A stretch of DNA of 64,000 nt from Pseudoalteromonas piscicida (GTDB lineage Bacteria > Pseudomonadota > Gammaproteobacteria > Enterobacterales > Alteromonadaceae), in the NCBI RefSeq assembly GCF_000238315.3, contig NZ_CP011924.1:1838501-1902500 (forward strand), given 5' to 3'. The notes under the pieces are model-generated. The model did no database searches. It was not told where the DNA came from and saw nothing but the letters and a program-made list of their open reading frames with translations. The position numbers and the translations under genes were made by a program. Numbering within the stretch: the stretch's first letter is position 1; the number at the start of each line of letters is the position of its first letter. Shown piece by piece: positions 1 to 9,023 of the stretch.

Positions 1-96
1 CAAGTAGCACTTGAAGAATTAAAAGATCATACCCAATTTGTACGCTTACTGGGCTGCTACCAAAGCGAGTCTTTGCAAGCCGTAGATGTGTTGTAA
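1..96 (+). CDS. pheA: Chorismate mutase/prephenate dehydratase (P-protein), C-terminal end only
   Basis: The first 31 codons in frame 1 end at a TAA at 94-96. The peptide contains ELKDHTQFVRLLGCY, which resembles the end of the ACT regulatory domain of PheA (E. coli has a similar LGCYPSE stretch). PheA converts chorismate through prephenate to phenylpyruvate in the cytoplasm and is feedback-inhibited by phenylalanine through this ACT domain. The gene starts outside the window. A strong terminator follows 30 bases later. The presence of tyrA on the opposite strand at 23-24 kb supports the call, since pheA and tyrA are convergent neighbours in E. coli. Only 31 residues are visible, so the call is good but not certain. 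Confidence 0.75.
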   Translation, partial: QVALEELKDHTQFVRLLGCYQSESLQAVDVL

Positions 97-126
97 TCAT
101 ACTAAGTCACTCTCATAGAGACGAAT

Positions 127-162
127 AAAAAGCCAGAGCGCAAATTGCATTCTGGCTTTTTT
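127..162 (+). terminator. Rho-independent terminator of pheA
   Basis: The arms AAAAGCCAGA and TCTGGCTTTT pair across a 13-base loop, and the right arm runs into a T tract. It sits 30 bases after the pheA stop codon. The A tract on the left side means it could also stop minus-strand transcripts from the lipoprotein gene at 196-3036. Confidence 0.85.
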
Positions 163-195
163 GGTTGAGATTTGTTTAACCTTTGGATATTCAGG

Positions 196-3036
196 CTATT
201 CGCTGCTAAGGCCAAGGAGCTCTATTTCTGAGATCTGTACTAGGCCATCGTTATTCGCATTTTTGCTAATATTTAGACGATAACTGCTATAGGCAAAAGC
301 ATTGGAGAAAGTAAACGCTCTTCGTTGTAAGCGCTCATCCCAGCTTTCCCCCACCCAAACCGCGACTTCTGTCCACGTCTCACCGCCATCATTAGAACCT
401 AGCAACTGGAAGTTTTCGGGATCGCGTTCTGGTGCATCATTGGCACTGGTAATAGCCAAACCACTCACAATCTGTGGCGCAGTAAAATCGGCTTGGATCC
501 AAGATGGTGATTCCTCTGTTGGCGGGCCTTGCCACTCATTGTGATCTAGCCATTTTGTCTCGGTATCATTATCAAACGCCTTTTGTTCACTTTCCGCATC
601 TCCAATACGATTACGCGCGGTGAAGCTTGTTCCTGCCAAATCAGACAAATCTTCAAGTGCATACTGAGGTCCAGCGAGTTCAATTTCGGCTATTTGCACT
701 AATCCATCATTATTCGCATTTTTACTGATAGACAAGCGATAATGTGAGTAAGCCAAGCCATTAGCAAACGCGAAGGCACGACGTTCAAAACGCGATTCAA
801 ACGATTCCCCTACCCAAGTATTTAATACTTGCCACACTTCCCCATCGTGAGATGCTAAAAGTTGGAAGTTTTCAGGGTCACGCTCCGGTGCATCATTGGC
901 GCTAGTAATGTACAAAGTATTTACCGCTTGCGCTTGCGGCAAGCTAACTTGAACCCAAGCCGGATTTTCAACAGTGGGTGGCCCCTGCCAGTCGTTGTGA
1001 TCGAGCCATTTAGTCTCAACATTTTTATCAAATGCTTGTGCTGCGCCCTCTGAATCACTAATACTAAAACGCGCCGAGTAACTCGCACCTTGTACTTGTG
1101 CATGATCTAATCCAGAGATTTCTGGGCCGATTAATTCAATCTCAGCAAGCTGCATCAGGCCATCATTATTTTTGTTCTTGGTTATCTCAAGACGATAGCT
1201 TTGGTATGGCAATTGATTCGCTACCGCAAAGCTTTGGCGCTCCCCTCGCGCTTCAAAAGACTCACCAACCCAATTGCTCAACCGCTGCCATGTAACACCA
1301 TTATCGTTAGAGCCAAACAAAGCAAAGTTCTCAGGATCTCGCTCTGGTGCATCATTGGCACTCGTTATCGCAAGCTGATTAACCGCCACCGCATCATTAA
1401 AGTCTACTTGGATCCAAGAAGGCGCTTCAACGGTGGGCGGGCCTTGCCAATCATTATGATCTAGCCACTTAGTAGTTGGGTCGTTATCAAATGCCTTATC
1501 TTGGTTTTCCGCCTCACCGATACTGTTGCTTGCCGTGACCACAAACGTCTCAGTATCTGTATGGTCAACGCTCGGATAAACCGGACCAACAAATTGAATT
1601 TCTCCAATTTGCAGTAAGCCATCGTTATTTTTGTTCTTTGTCACTGCTATTCGGTAACTTGTATATTTTTGCGCATTACCAAATACAAAGCCTTGACGTT
1701 CAAAGCGCGCTTCAAACGACGCCCCAACCACATTACCCAAATTAACCCAACTCGCTCCCTCATCGTTAGAAGCTAATAAGGAGAAGTTTTCAGGGTCTCG
1801 CTCTGGGGCATCATTAGCACTGGTAATGTAAACACCGCTAATTGCTTGTTGAGTGGGAAAATCCACTTGGATCCAAGACGGCGCTTCCTCAGTAGGTGGC
1901 CCCTGCCAGTCATTGTGGTCAAGCCATTTAGTTTGTGGATCGCCATCAAATGCTTTGTCTGCACTCTCAGCATCACCAATAGCATTTCTTGCTGTGATAG
2001 TGGCACCTGATGTCACGACTTGCTGCATTGGTCCCGTGGATACCGGTTCATCAAATAATGGTAACGCTAAGTCCATAATACTATCGGCACTAAGATCTAG
2101 CTGCGCAGTTAATGGGTGAGCTTGAAGCGCGTTGTAAATTGGCAATCGAAGCGCTTCAAGTGCAACTTCATCACCGCCAAGTGCGGCGCTGAGATTACTA
2201 GCTGAGTCGCTTAAGACGCCTTGCAAAGAGCCTTGCTCGTCAAACTGTGCAAATGCGGCATTGAATAGAGAAAGCTTTTGCACACTTTCGGAAACATATG
2301 CCATCTCGCAACTTTGCTCATCAGAGTCAGAGGTTGTGCAAGTTTCCCCTAATTCAAAATTCGTTAATTGATCAGCGCTAACCACAGGTAACTCAAAAAC
2401 ATTGATATTCCCGGTTTGCCAGCCAAGGGCCCGAAGCAATAACGCAGACATCTCCACTTTTGCCAATGCCATTAATTCGGGAGTAGAGACATTACGCCCC
2501 TCAGCAATTTGCTGCTCTACCAGCATGGTTGCTAGTGTCGTCAAGGCGTTGATTTGTAAGGTAGCATCAGCACTGCCATCGGCATTTGAACCAAACGGCA
2601 CGGCGACATGACTCAAGGTAGCCAAAGTCACACCAGCAATGTAATCGCCACTTACCTGCTCCCCAATTCCTACAGAACCACAGCGACTTGCATCACAGCG
2701 CATCTGCGAGCCTTCGCTCGTTGTGGCGGTCACTTTAATGGTGGAATTAATACCAAACCCGGCTTTACCCGTCAGTTCTATAAACAACTCCCCCGTTTGA
2801 CTGGTTGCCGAGTTCTCATCCATCATCATGCTAGAGCCATTGAGCGCAGTCACCGAAATGCGGGCTTGGCTCAACGCGCCTTTGATCACTGAACCTGATA
2901 CTTCTGCCGTCGTCACAGCGGGAGTTACTGGCACTTCTTCAACTTTTGGGTCATCACTCCCGCCGCCACATGCAGCCAATATACTGCTAACGGCAATGAG
3001 CGGGATCGCATTTCTTATTTTATTTAACGTTTTCAT
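196..3036 (-). CDS. Surface lipoprotein with four F5/8 type C (discoidin) domains
   Basis: 946 residues. The N-terminus is a lipoprotein signal with lipobox LAAC followed by GGGSDD, so the mature protein should be acylated and carried to the outer membrane. Residues about 40-340 form a domain I do not recognise, with a beta-rich start (SGSVIKGA) and a helical remainder. After it come four discoidin-like domains at about 348-485, 500-640, 650-790 and 803-943, each repeating KAFD, TKWLDHN, SWIQ, SANDAPERDPENF and KNxNNDGL. Such domains usually bind glycans. The gene lies 144 bases downstream of the TonB receptor on the same strand and is probably co-transcribed. I infer that it captures the receptor's glycan at the cell surface, a role that SusD proteins play in Bacteroidetes. 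The repeats are similar at the DNA level (period about 455 bp), so copy number may vary. Confidence 0.85.
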   Translation of the reverse strand: MKTLNKIRNAIPLIAVSSILAACGGGSDDPKVEEVPVTPAVTTAEVSGSVIKGALSQARISVTALNGSSMMMDENSATSQTGELFIELTGKAGFGINSTIKVTATTSEGSQMRCDASRCGSVGIGEQVSGDYIAGVTLATLSHVAVPFGSNADGSADATLQINALTTLATMLVEQQIAEGRNVSTPELMALAKVEMSALLLRALGWQTGNINVFELPVVSADQLTNFELGETCTTSDSDEQSCEMAYVSESVQKLSLFNAAFAQFDEQGSLQGVLSDSASNLSAALGGDEVALEALRLPIYNALQAHPLTAQLDLSADSIMDLALPLFDEPVSTGPMQQVVTSGATITARNAIGDAESADKAFDGDPQTKWLDHNDWQGPPTEEAPSWIQVDFPTQQAISGVYITSANDAPERDPENFSLLASNDEGASWVNLGNVVGASFEARFERQGFVFGNAQKYTSYRIAVTKNKNNDGLLQIGEIQFVGPVYPSVDHTDTETFVVTASNSIGEAENQDKAFDNDPTTKWLDHNDWQGPPTVEAPSWIQVDFNDAVAVNQLAITSANDAPERDPENFALFGSNDNGVTWQRLSNWVGESFEARGERQSFAVANQLPYQSYRLEITKNKNNDGLMQLAEIELIGPEISGLDHAQVQGASYSARFSISDSEGAAQAFDKNVETKWLDHNDWQGPPTVENPAWVQVSLPQAQAVNTLYITSANDAPERDPENFQLLASHDGEVWQVLNTWVGESFESRFERRAFAFANGLAYSHYRLSISKNANNDGLVQIAEIELAGPQYALEDLSDLAGTSFTARNRIGDAESEQKAFDNDTETKWLDHNEWQGPPTEESPSWIQADFTAPQIVSGLAITSANDAPERDPENFQLLGSNDGGETWTEVAVWVGESWDERLQRRAFTFSNAFAYSSYRLNISKNANNDGLVQISEIELLGLSSE

Positions 3037-3180
3037 ATTTATCCCTTCTTACATATCAACCAACTCGTGTGACCAGGCTGATATAAACGCACCACAAGCA
3101 GGTGATAAGCCGTGATATTGTTTCTCGTTGTGCTGACACGACTTCACCCTGTTTGCATTACTTTATGGTTATCGCCAAAG

Positions 3181-6165
3181 TTAAAATCGATAGGTGATCC
3201 CAGCATAGTAGCGCTGGCCGGTATAGCTGCTGCTGCGCAATCTCGCTTTAGAATCTTCACCATAAAAGGTTCTCGGTTCTTCTTTGGTTAGGTTGATCAC
3301 AGACGCGGTTAGGATCAGGTTTTCCATCAAGTTATAAGAAGCGTTCACATCAACTTGTTGGTATGGTTCCTGATATACAGTGAGCCCGTCTGCAAGCCCC
3401 AAAGCGGTTTCTCCTCGGCGGTTATATGATGCTCTGACACTAAAGGTGTCATTCTCGTAATAGGCGGAGAAGTTAAATTGATTATCGGCACTGCCGACAA
3501 GTGCAGACTCACCGACCTTTTCACCGTCTACGCTAATGTCTGCCTGATTGGTATCGTTTAGGGTGTAGTTAACGTTGAGACCAAAGCCATTATCAAATGC
3601 ATGTTGTGCAAACAGCTCTATTCCCCGAGAAGTCGCGTTTGTACCATTGGCGGTGGTGGTAAACGGCGTGACGGTAATATCACCCGGCGGCACAATTTCA
3701 ACACCGGTAAAAGGGTTATTAAAGCCCTCAAACGGCCTTACTGAGGTAATAATCAAGGGCACGATAAAGTTATCTACGTCCTTGTTGAATACCGCAATGC
3801 CAACCGCAGATCCTTCGCCATAATAATACTCCGCAGATAAATCCATCTGTACCGATTCAAATGGTTTTAGCGCCTTGTTACCCCCTGAGCCACGCCATCC
3901 TGGCTCCACAGGGTTGCCTCTAAACTCGAGCCTGTCGTCTGCCCATTCTTGAGAGATAAAGGTCAGCTGCTCTGGCGCCCCCATGTCGTTGAATGGAGCT
4001 CGAGACATCGTTTTGGCGATAGCACCACGTATGACAAGATTGTCGCTGGCATCCCAGACAATGTTGAAACTAGGTAAAAATTGCGAGTCTGTTACGGTAC
4101 GCACGGTGGTGGTTTCAACGTCAATGAGGCGCTCATCACCTAAGATATCCTCTTCGGTGACATCATCAATGTCATCTAAAAAGTAGTTAATTTTATCCGA
4201 CGACATAATCTGCGTTTCAGTCTCGACATAGCGTACCCCGATGTTTCCTCTAAAATCTCCGAAAGAAAAATCAGCCTGTAGATAGGCGGCCATGATCTCT
4301 TCTTCTATGTCGAACACAAAATCAGGCTCACGGCGCGTGTGCTTAACATATTCACTGATCACGATTTCGCGGTATCGATCCCAATTGATCGTGGGCATCG
4401 CATTCACTTCAAAACCGCCTGGGATATTTTGTTCAGACGTTGCATTCAAAATATCTTCCAGTTTTGGCATACCACCAATCCACTGATAAGACACTTCATC
4501 AATGGCACCTTGACTGAACGGATCTAGCTCGCCACTGGCAATTCTGTCAGCCCCATCTTGAGTAATGAAGAAGGTGTTGTTGGTTTCGCGGTGCAGTGTC
4601 GCTTTACGATATTTAGCACCGACACGCAGCGTATCAACGATGCCGTACCCGACGCGATAATCAAGGTCTAACTGAGCATAGTCTTCTTCTAAGTCACTGA
4701 CGACAAAGCTAGAACCAGTCGACCCCGGATCGGGATCGCCGGCAATACCAGCCTTAAGGTTAGACAGCAAAGCGGGATCGGCGTACAACGACACTCTGTC
4801 ACCTAATCGCCATCCTGCAAATGAAGCGGCGTTTTCAACCAGTCCTGAGTCGCTGCGACTCGCAGGTTGGCCGCTTTTATACGCCGCGCTCCAAGATTCT
4901 GAAGGGCCACCGCTGGCCTCTGTGCGACCAAACTTACCGCGTAAATCATATAAATCACCAGCATATTCAAAAGCGAAGTCGTAGGTATCCGAAGTATCTT
5001 TTTCTACCGTATAACTCCCAATGATCCAGGGAAATTCAAGATTCCCTTCAGTGCCACCAGCGCCACTGGTGAAGTCCATGCCAGTCACAATCGTACCGGT
5101 TTCGTCTAGGGTAATACCGGTAAGATAATCTGGGTTGTACTTCCATTCTGGGATCCACATTTGTGACGTGGTGCGATTTTGCCCAAGCTCAAAATGAAAA
5201 TGATTGAATGTTAAAGATAAATCATCTATTGGACGCCATTGAATGGTGGCTTGTAACCCCTGGCGTTCACGTTTTTCTTTGGTTACCCCAACACCTGCAA
5301 CTTGCGGTGCCCAAACACCGTCATAGACGTTGCCATAAGCATCTTCTAACGCTGCAAATCGACGTGTACTATCGGCAATCACATTGCCCGCAGTGTCCGC
5401 AGCTGGCAAGTCTGAACTCGTTGCCCAACGCCAACCGCCACCGCCCGACATATCACCGCCTAAAGAGCGGTTAGTGCGGTCTTGTTTGGTATAACCAACT
5501 AGTAAGCCAAAGGTTTCTTCTTCGTTCTTCCAAGAATAAACGCCGCTAAAATTAGGCTCGTACTCTTTAGTCACATCAGCGTAGGTATATTCAACATTCA
5601 ACGCCCCAGAATTAGCCTCCATATCCAGTGGTTTACGGCTGTGTAGAATAACCGTGCCGCCGACCCCACCTTCATCTAAACGCGCCTCAGAAGACTTAAA
5701 CACTTCAACCGATTGCACCATGGTAGAAGGCAACAAAGAGTAACTAAAAGAGCGCGACGGCGAGCCCGGAGAAGAAGCGATAAAATTGCCGTTTAACTGC
5801 GTAAAAGTAAGATCAGAGGAAAGACCACGAATACTGACGTTTTCCCCTTCCCCGCCACTACGAGAAATCACCACACCGGGTACGCGTTGCAGTGAATCTG
5901 CCACATTTTTATCGGGAAACTTACCGATGTCTTCTGCTGTAATGGCATCCACAATCGCGTTTGATAAACGCTTAATCGCCAAGTTTTCGGCCATGGATGC
6001 GCGGATCCCGCGCACCTCAATCGTTTCGATTTCCTGCGCTTCCTCTTTTTCGGTTTCTTCAGCCATTGCCCAGTTAGTAGCTGATAACATAGCGAGGACC
6101 AGTGCAGACTTGCTAAATTGCCGTGACCTTCCTGTCACATGGCGTCTGTTATTATTATTGGCCAT
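3181..6165 (-). CDS. TonB-dependent outer-membrane receptor (carbohydrate type)
   Basis: 994 residues from the ATG at 6165, which follows the ribosome site GGAGATAGGA; a TTG four codons upstream lies inside that site and is rejected as the start. A signal peptide ends at about NWAMAEE. Next come a TonB-box-like stretch (ETIEVRGI), a plug domain (DIGKFPDKNVADSLQRVPGV, SIRGLSS, EGGVGGTVILHSRKP) and a long 22-strand barrel ending in RYYAGITYRF with the usual terminal aromatic residue. The plug motifs match the large TonB receptor family common in Alteromonadales, Caulobacter and Xanthomonas that imports oligosaccharides and glycosides. Its position, divergent from a sugar-catabolic operon and upstream of a discoidin lipoprotein, fits a glycan receptor. 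The substrate cannot be read from sequence. Confidence 0.93.
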   Translation of the reverse strand: MANNNNRRHVTGRSRQFSKSALVLAMLSATNWAMAEETEKEEAQEIETIEVRGIRASMAENLAIKRLSNAIVDAITAEDIGKFPDKNVADSLQRVPGVVISRSGGEGENVSIRGLSSDLTFTQLNGNFIASSPGSPSRSFSYSLLPSTMVQSVEVFKSSEARLDEGGVGGTVILHSRKPLDMEANSGALNVEYTYADVTKEYEPNFSGVYSWKNEEETFGLLVGYTKQDRTNRSLGGDMSGGGGWRWATSSDLPAADTAGNVIADSTRRFAALEDAYGNVYDGVWAPQVAGVGVTKEKRERQGLQATIQWRPIDDLSLTFNHFHFELGQNRTTSQMWIPEWKYNPDYLTGITLDETGTIVTGMDFTSGAGGTEGNLEFPWIIGSYTVEKDTSDTYDFAFEYAGDLYDLRGKFGRTEASGGPSESWSAAYKSGQPASRSDSGLVENAASFAGWRLGDRVSLYADPALLSNLKAGIAGDPDPGSTGSSFVVSDLEEDYAQLDLDYRVGYGIVDTLRVGAKYRKATLHRETNNTFFITQDGADRIASGELDPFSQGAIDEVSYQWIGGMPKLEDILNATSEQNIPGGFEVNAMPTINWDRYREIVISEYVKHTRREPDFVFDIEEEIMAAYLQADFSFGDFRGNIGVRYVETETQIMSSDKINYFLDDIDDVTEEDILGDERLIDVETTTVRTVTDSQFLPSFNIVWDASDNLVIRGAIAKTMSRAPFNDMGAPEQLTFISQEWADDRLEFRGNPVEPGWRGSGGNKALKPFESVQMDLSAEYYYGEGSAVGIAVFNKDVDNFIVPLIITSVRPFEGFNNPFTGVEIVPPGDITVTPFTTTANGTNATSRGIELFAQHAFDNGFGLNVNYTLNDTNQADISVDGEKVGESALVGSADNQFNFSAYYENDTFSVRASYNRRGETALGLADGLTVYQEPYQQVDVNASYNLMENLILTASVINLTKEEPRTFYGEDSKARLRSSSYTGQRYYAGITYRF

Positions 6166-6548
6166 TCCTATCTCCAAGTTTTTATAATTTGTAAAGCCAC
6201 GACGTCCCTTGCTGCTCCATGACGCATGACTTTGTGACGACCCTTTTTTGTTTCCCTATCGGGGTTAATGGTTTGTGAAACACTCGTTCAGAATAGGAGC
6301 GCTCTACAAAAAGTGATAATAGAATTTCGGTTTGCACTAAGACAAAATCGGCGTTTAGGTCAAAAAAAGATCCAATTTCAATTTCCTTGGTTTATAGTCT
6401 GATTAACATAAAAACTCATTATTAGTTTCTATATTAGGCAATTTAAAAACGTTCCAAACATGTGTAACCAAATGTTTTTGTTGAACTAATTAAATATTCA
6501 AAACCAAGCATTTTAAACTTTAAAATTATTCAACTTCAAGAGTGAAAT
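6166..6548. promoter_or_regulatory. Divergent promoter region between the TonB receptor and cutC
   Basis: 383 bases with no gene. The stretch is AT-rich, especially toward cutC (6360-6548). It must carry the promoters of both the receptor operon and the cutC-kinase pair, and is the most likely place for binding of the PAS-AraC regulator encoded at 8132-8866. I see a fair minus-strand promoter at 6316-6345 but no clear inverted-repeat operator. Confidence 0.6.
6316..6345 (-). promoter_or_regulatory. Candidate sigma-70 promoter for the TonB receptor gene
   Basis: Read on the minus strand, TTGTCT (-35, 6340-6345) and TATTAT (-10, 6316-6321) are 18 bases apart. This would give a leader of about 145 bases before the ATG at 6165. 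It is based only on similarity to the consensus. Confidence 0.4.
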
Positions 6549-7295
6549 ATGAATTTGGCAAACTATTCAGGTAAAAACTTGGAAATATGCCTCAGCAGCG
6601 ATAATCCTCATTTGTTGCAGCGAAATGCACAAATTGCTTTTGCATCTGGGGCAACAAGGATAGAACTCTGTGGTGTACTGAGTTGCGGTGGCTTGACCCC
6701 AAACCCGACGGCGATAGCTGCAGTTGCCCAGTATTTACCAAGCTTTGGCGAATGTATTGTGATGTTACGCCAAGCACCGCATTTTTCTATTGATGACACC
6801 ATGCTATATCAGTTACAAAAAGGGATAGATGGCATTGCTTGCGCGGGTGCAACCGGTATTGCGCTTGGTTTTATCGACGACAATCAGAAGATAGCGGCTG
6901 ACCATTGTAGAGCACTTATTGCCACGGCAAAATCCTTAGGCCTTTCTGTCACCTTTCATCGCGCTTTTGACGCCGCTGCAAACTGGCAGCAGGCAGCCGA
7001 GACGCTGCTAGAGTTAGGCGTTGAGCGGGTCTTAAGCGCCGGCAATACATGGCAAAGTGGTAAAGGCGCAGCGTTTGGTACCAGTCAGCTCATTGCCTTA
7101 CTGAAAAAACTCAACGCTGAAATCGAAGTTGTGATCGGTGGAGGGGTCAACACGAAAAACGCAGCGGATCTTTGGCTTTTAAGTGAATTTGGTCCACTCT
7201 CTCTACATACTCACTCTGGCGTGCATCATGGCGATGAAGTTTGCCCAAGGCTAGTTAATGCAATACTCACCGGATCAGAAAAGGCAATACAATGA
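6549..7295 (+). CDS. cutC: CutC family TIM-barrel protein
   Basis: 248 residues, the usual length for the family. Family motifs are LEICLSS near the N-terminus, GATRIELCG followed by GGLTPNP at about 34-55, VTFHRAFD at about 137-144, and VIGGGVN at about 196-202. CutC was named for copper homeostasis in E. coli, but a direct copper role has been disputed and its reaction is not established. Here its stop codon overlaps the start of a BadF-type sugar kinase (ATGA), and it sits between a carbohydrate receptor and sugar oxidoreductases. That context suggests, by inference only, an enzymatic role in sugar metabolism rather than copper handling. No copper genes are nearby. Confidence 0.88.
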   Translation: MNLANYSGKNLEICLSSDNPHLLQRNAQIAFASGATRIELCGVLSCGGLTPNPTAIAAVAQYLPSFGECIVMLRQAPHFSIDDTMLYQLQKGIDGIACAGATGIALGFIDDNQKIAADHCRALIATAKSLGLSVTFHRAFDAAANWQQAAETLLELGVERVLSAGNTWQSGKGAAFGTSQLIALLKKLNAEIEVVIGGGVNTKNAADLWLLSEFGPLSLHTHSGVHHGDEVCPRLVNAILTGSEKAIQ

Positions 7296-8152
7296 CAGCA
7301 TCGAAGCTATTTTTAGGGATTGATGGTGGCGGGACGAAATGTAAAGTCCGCCTCGAGGATCAACATGGACAGCTCCTTGCCGAGGCCACCAGCGGCCCTG
7401 CAAACATAGCAACATCAATACATCAGGCCCAAGAGTCAATGTTGAGCGCAACAATGACAGCGCTGACAAACGCAAAAATCCCCCACCACGATATTGCCAA
7501 CATCAGTGCTTTTGCAGGACTTGCCGGCGCGAATGTCACGACGGCTTGTGAGGCGATGCAGCAATGGCGTTCCCCTTTTGCACGTTTTCAATTTTCAACC
7601 GATGCACACATTGCTTGCCTTGGTGCGCATCAACACGAAGATGGCGGTGTAATCATTCTCGGCACCGGATTTTGCGCGGGTCTGGTGATGCATGGACAAT
7701 TTAGGGAGTTCGGTGGCCACGGATTATTACTCAGTGATGGTGCAAGTGGCAGTTGGATAGGTTTGAGTTTAGTGAAGCATGCCATCGAGGTGCTTGATAC
7801 ACTGTCCCCTAGCAGTCTGATGATTGAGTCGTTTTTGGCTGCTATGAATTGCCACAGTACCGAACAGCTAGTCAAACTCACGCTAAACGCCACTCCCCAG
7901 TATTTTGCCCAGTTTGCTCAACATGTTTTTGCCACGCCAAACGATCCCTATGCCGAGCAGATCTTAAGTAGCGCGGCACGGTTTATTGAGCGTTATGTCC
8001 GTCATTTGCAGAGCTTAGGGACACAGAAAGTCGCGCTAGTTGGAGGCATTGCTACGCCCATTCGTCCATGGTTAGCTGCCCAATACGCAGATGCGCTGGT
8101 GACACCAGCACTACCACCAGAAGTCGCTGCGTTAACGCTCGCTCGACGTTAA
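7292..8152 (+). CDS. BadF/BadG-type sugar kinase, N-acetylglucosamine kinase-like
   Basis: 286 residues of the ASKHA kinase fold. The phosphate-1 loop is LGIDGGGTKCK at about 7-17. A second glycine-rich ATP site, VIILGTGFCAG, lies at about 116-126, followed by GGHGLLLSDGASGSWIG, typical of N-acetylglucosamine/glucosamine kinases of the BadF family (GspK type). The adenosine motif is VALVGGIA near the C-terminus. It probably phosphorylates an amino sugar or a related hexose entering the cytoplasm. The start overlaps the cutC stop by 4 bases, with AAAAGG as ribosome site, so the two are translationally coupled. The 3' end overlaps the convergent AraC gene by 21 bases. Confidence 0.85.
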   Translation: MTASKLFLGIDGGGTKCKVRLEDQHGQLLAEATSGPANIATSIHQAQESMLSATMTALTNAKIPHHDIANISAFAGLAGANVTTACEAMQQWRSPFARFQFSTDAHIACLGAHQHEDGGVIILGTGFCAGLVMHGQFREFGGHGLLLSDGASGSWIGLSLVKHAIEVLDTLSPSSLMIESFLAAMNCHSTEQLVKLTLNATPQYFAQFAQHVFATPNDPYAEQILSSAARFIERYVRHLQSLGTQKVALVGGIATPIRPWLAAQYADALVTPALPPEVAALTLARR

Positions 8153-8866
8153 CTCCTTACGTAATTGCGACGGGATTTCACCAAATAAACGACGAAACTG
8201 CTTGCTAAAATAACTTGGCTCTGAAAAGCCACACTGATAAGCGACTTGTGATACTGGTAAGCGTGTTTCGACCAATAATTTACGGGCATTTTCCAATCTC
8301 ACTTCGTTGATAAATTGATTCGGGGTTTTGGCTAAATGCTTTTTAAATCTACGCTCCAGTGCGCTTACCGACAGGTGAGCAAGTTCCGCCAATTCTTCGA
8401 TACAAATATGACGATGATAATGTGCCCGAATAAATTCAACGGGCGCTTCAATGGCTCTTACGTGAGATAACGCCTTTGACGTTTTCGCTAGATGTCGCGT
8501 AACACCATAAGTGCCCATAATCGCATTTTCGTCATCAAGTAACACTTTTTTTGACGTGGAAAACCATGCCAATTCCCCATTTGCGGTTTGGTTGAGTTCT
8601 AATCTATCCGTCACGATAGAGCCTTCCATCACTCGTTTATCATCGTTAACGTATTGGAATGCCAAGTGTTGCGGTGAAAAGTCAAAATCGGTTTTCAGTA
8701 AGATTTGATCTAGGGTTTTATAGCCCTGATGTTCAACAAAATGTTGGTTCGCATGCACTATTCTACTTTTTGTGTCTTTGACCCAAAAGAGAATGTCTGG
8801 GATCAGATCAAATGCTGCAATCAATTGATTTACGCCAGCTTTATTCAATATCGTTTGCTCTTCCAT
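8132..8866 (-). CDS. AraC-family transcriptional regulator with N-terminal PAS domain
   Basis: 244 residues. Residues about 12-125 resemble a PAS/PAC sensor (DLIPDILFWVKDTKSRIVHAN, FDFSPQH, ENAIMGTYGVTRHL). Residues about 140-240 form a two-helix-turn-helix AraC domain (IEELAELAHLSVSALERRFK and PVSQVAYQCGFSEPSYFSKQF). It is the only regulator inside the sugar locus, convergent with the kinase and divergent from the Gfo/Idh/MocA gene. It is the natural candidate to control both operons and the TonB receptor. The PAS domain suggests it senses a small molecule rather than using the usual AraC cupin pocket; the ligand is unknown. The start is ATG at 8866, preceded by AGGG. Confidence 0.9.
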   Translation of the reverse strand: MEEQTILNKAGVNQLIAAFDLIPDILFWVKDTKSRIVHANQHFVEHQGYKTLDQILLKTDFDFSPQHLAFQYVNDDKRVMEGSIVTDRLELNQTANGELAWFSTSKKVLLDDENAIMGTYGVTRHLAKTSKALSHVRAIEAPVEFIRAHYHRHICIEELAELAHLSVSALERRFKKHLAKTPNQFINEVRLENARKLLVETRLPVSQVAYQCGFSEPSYFSKQFRRLFGEIPSQLRKELTSSER

Positions 8867-9023
8867 TACCCTATTTACCGCCTTTTTATAATTATAATAA
8901 TTTATTTTAAACGCCGATTTTGTTGCATTGTCAACCGAATTTTTATTATCACTTTGGCGCCTCTGTTACCTATTATCAATAACATCAGATTAACTTACCT
9001 CGATAACTCGACGGAGCTAAACG

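Noticed and set aside
5786..6187. Plus-strand open frame of 133 codons inside the TonB receptor gene
   Set aside because: It is fully antisense to a strongly conserved plug domain and has no ribosome site or recognisable product.
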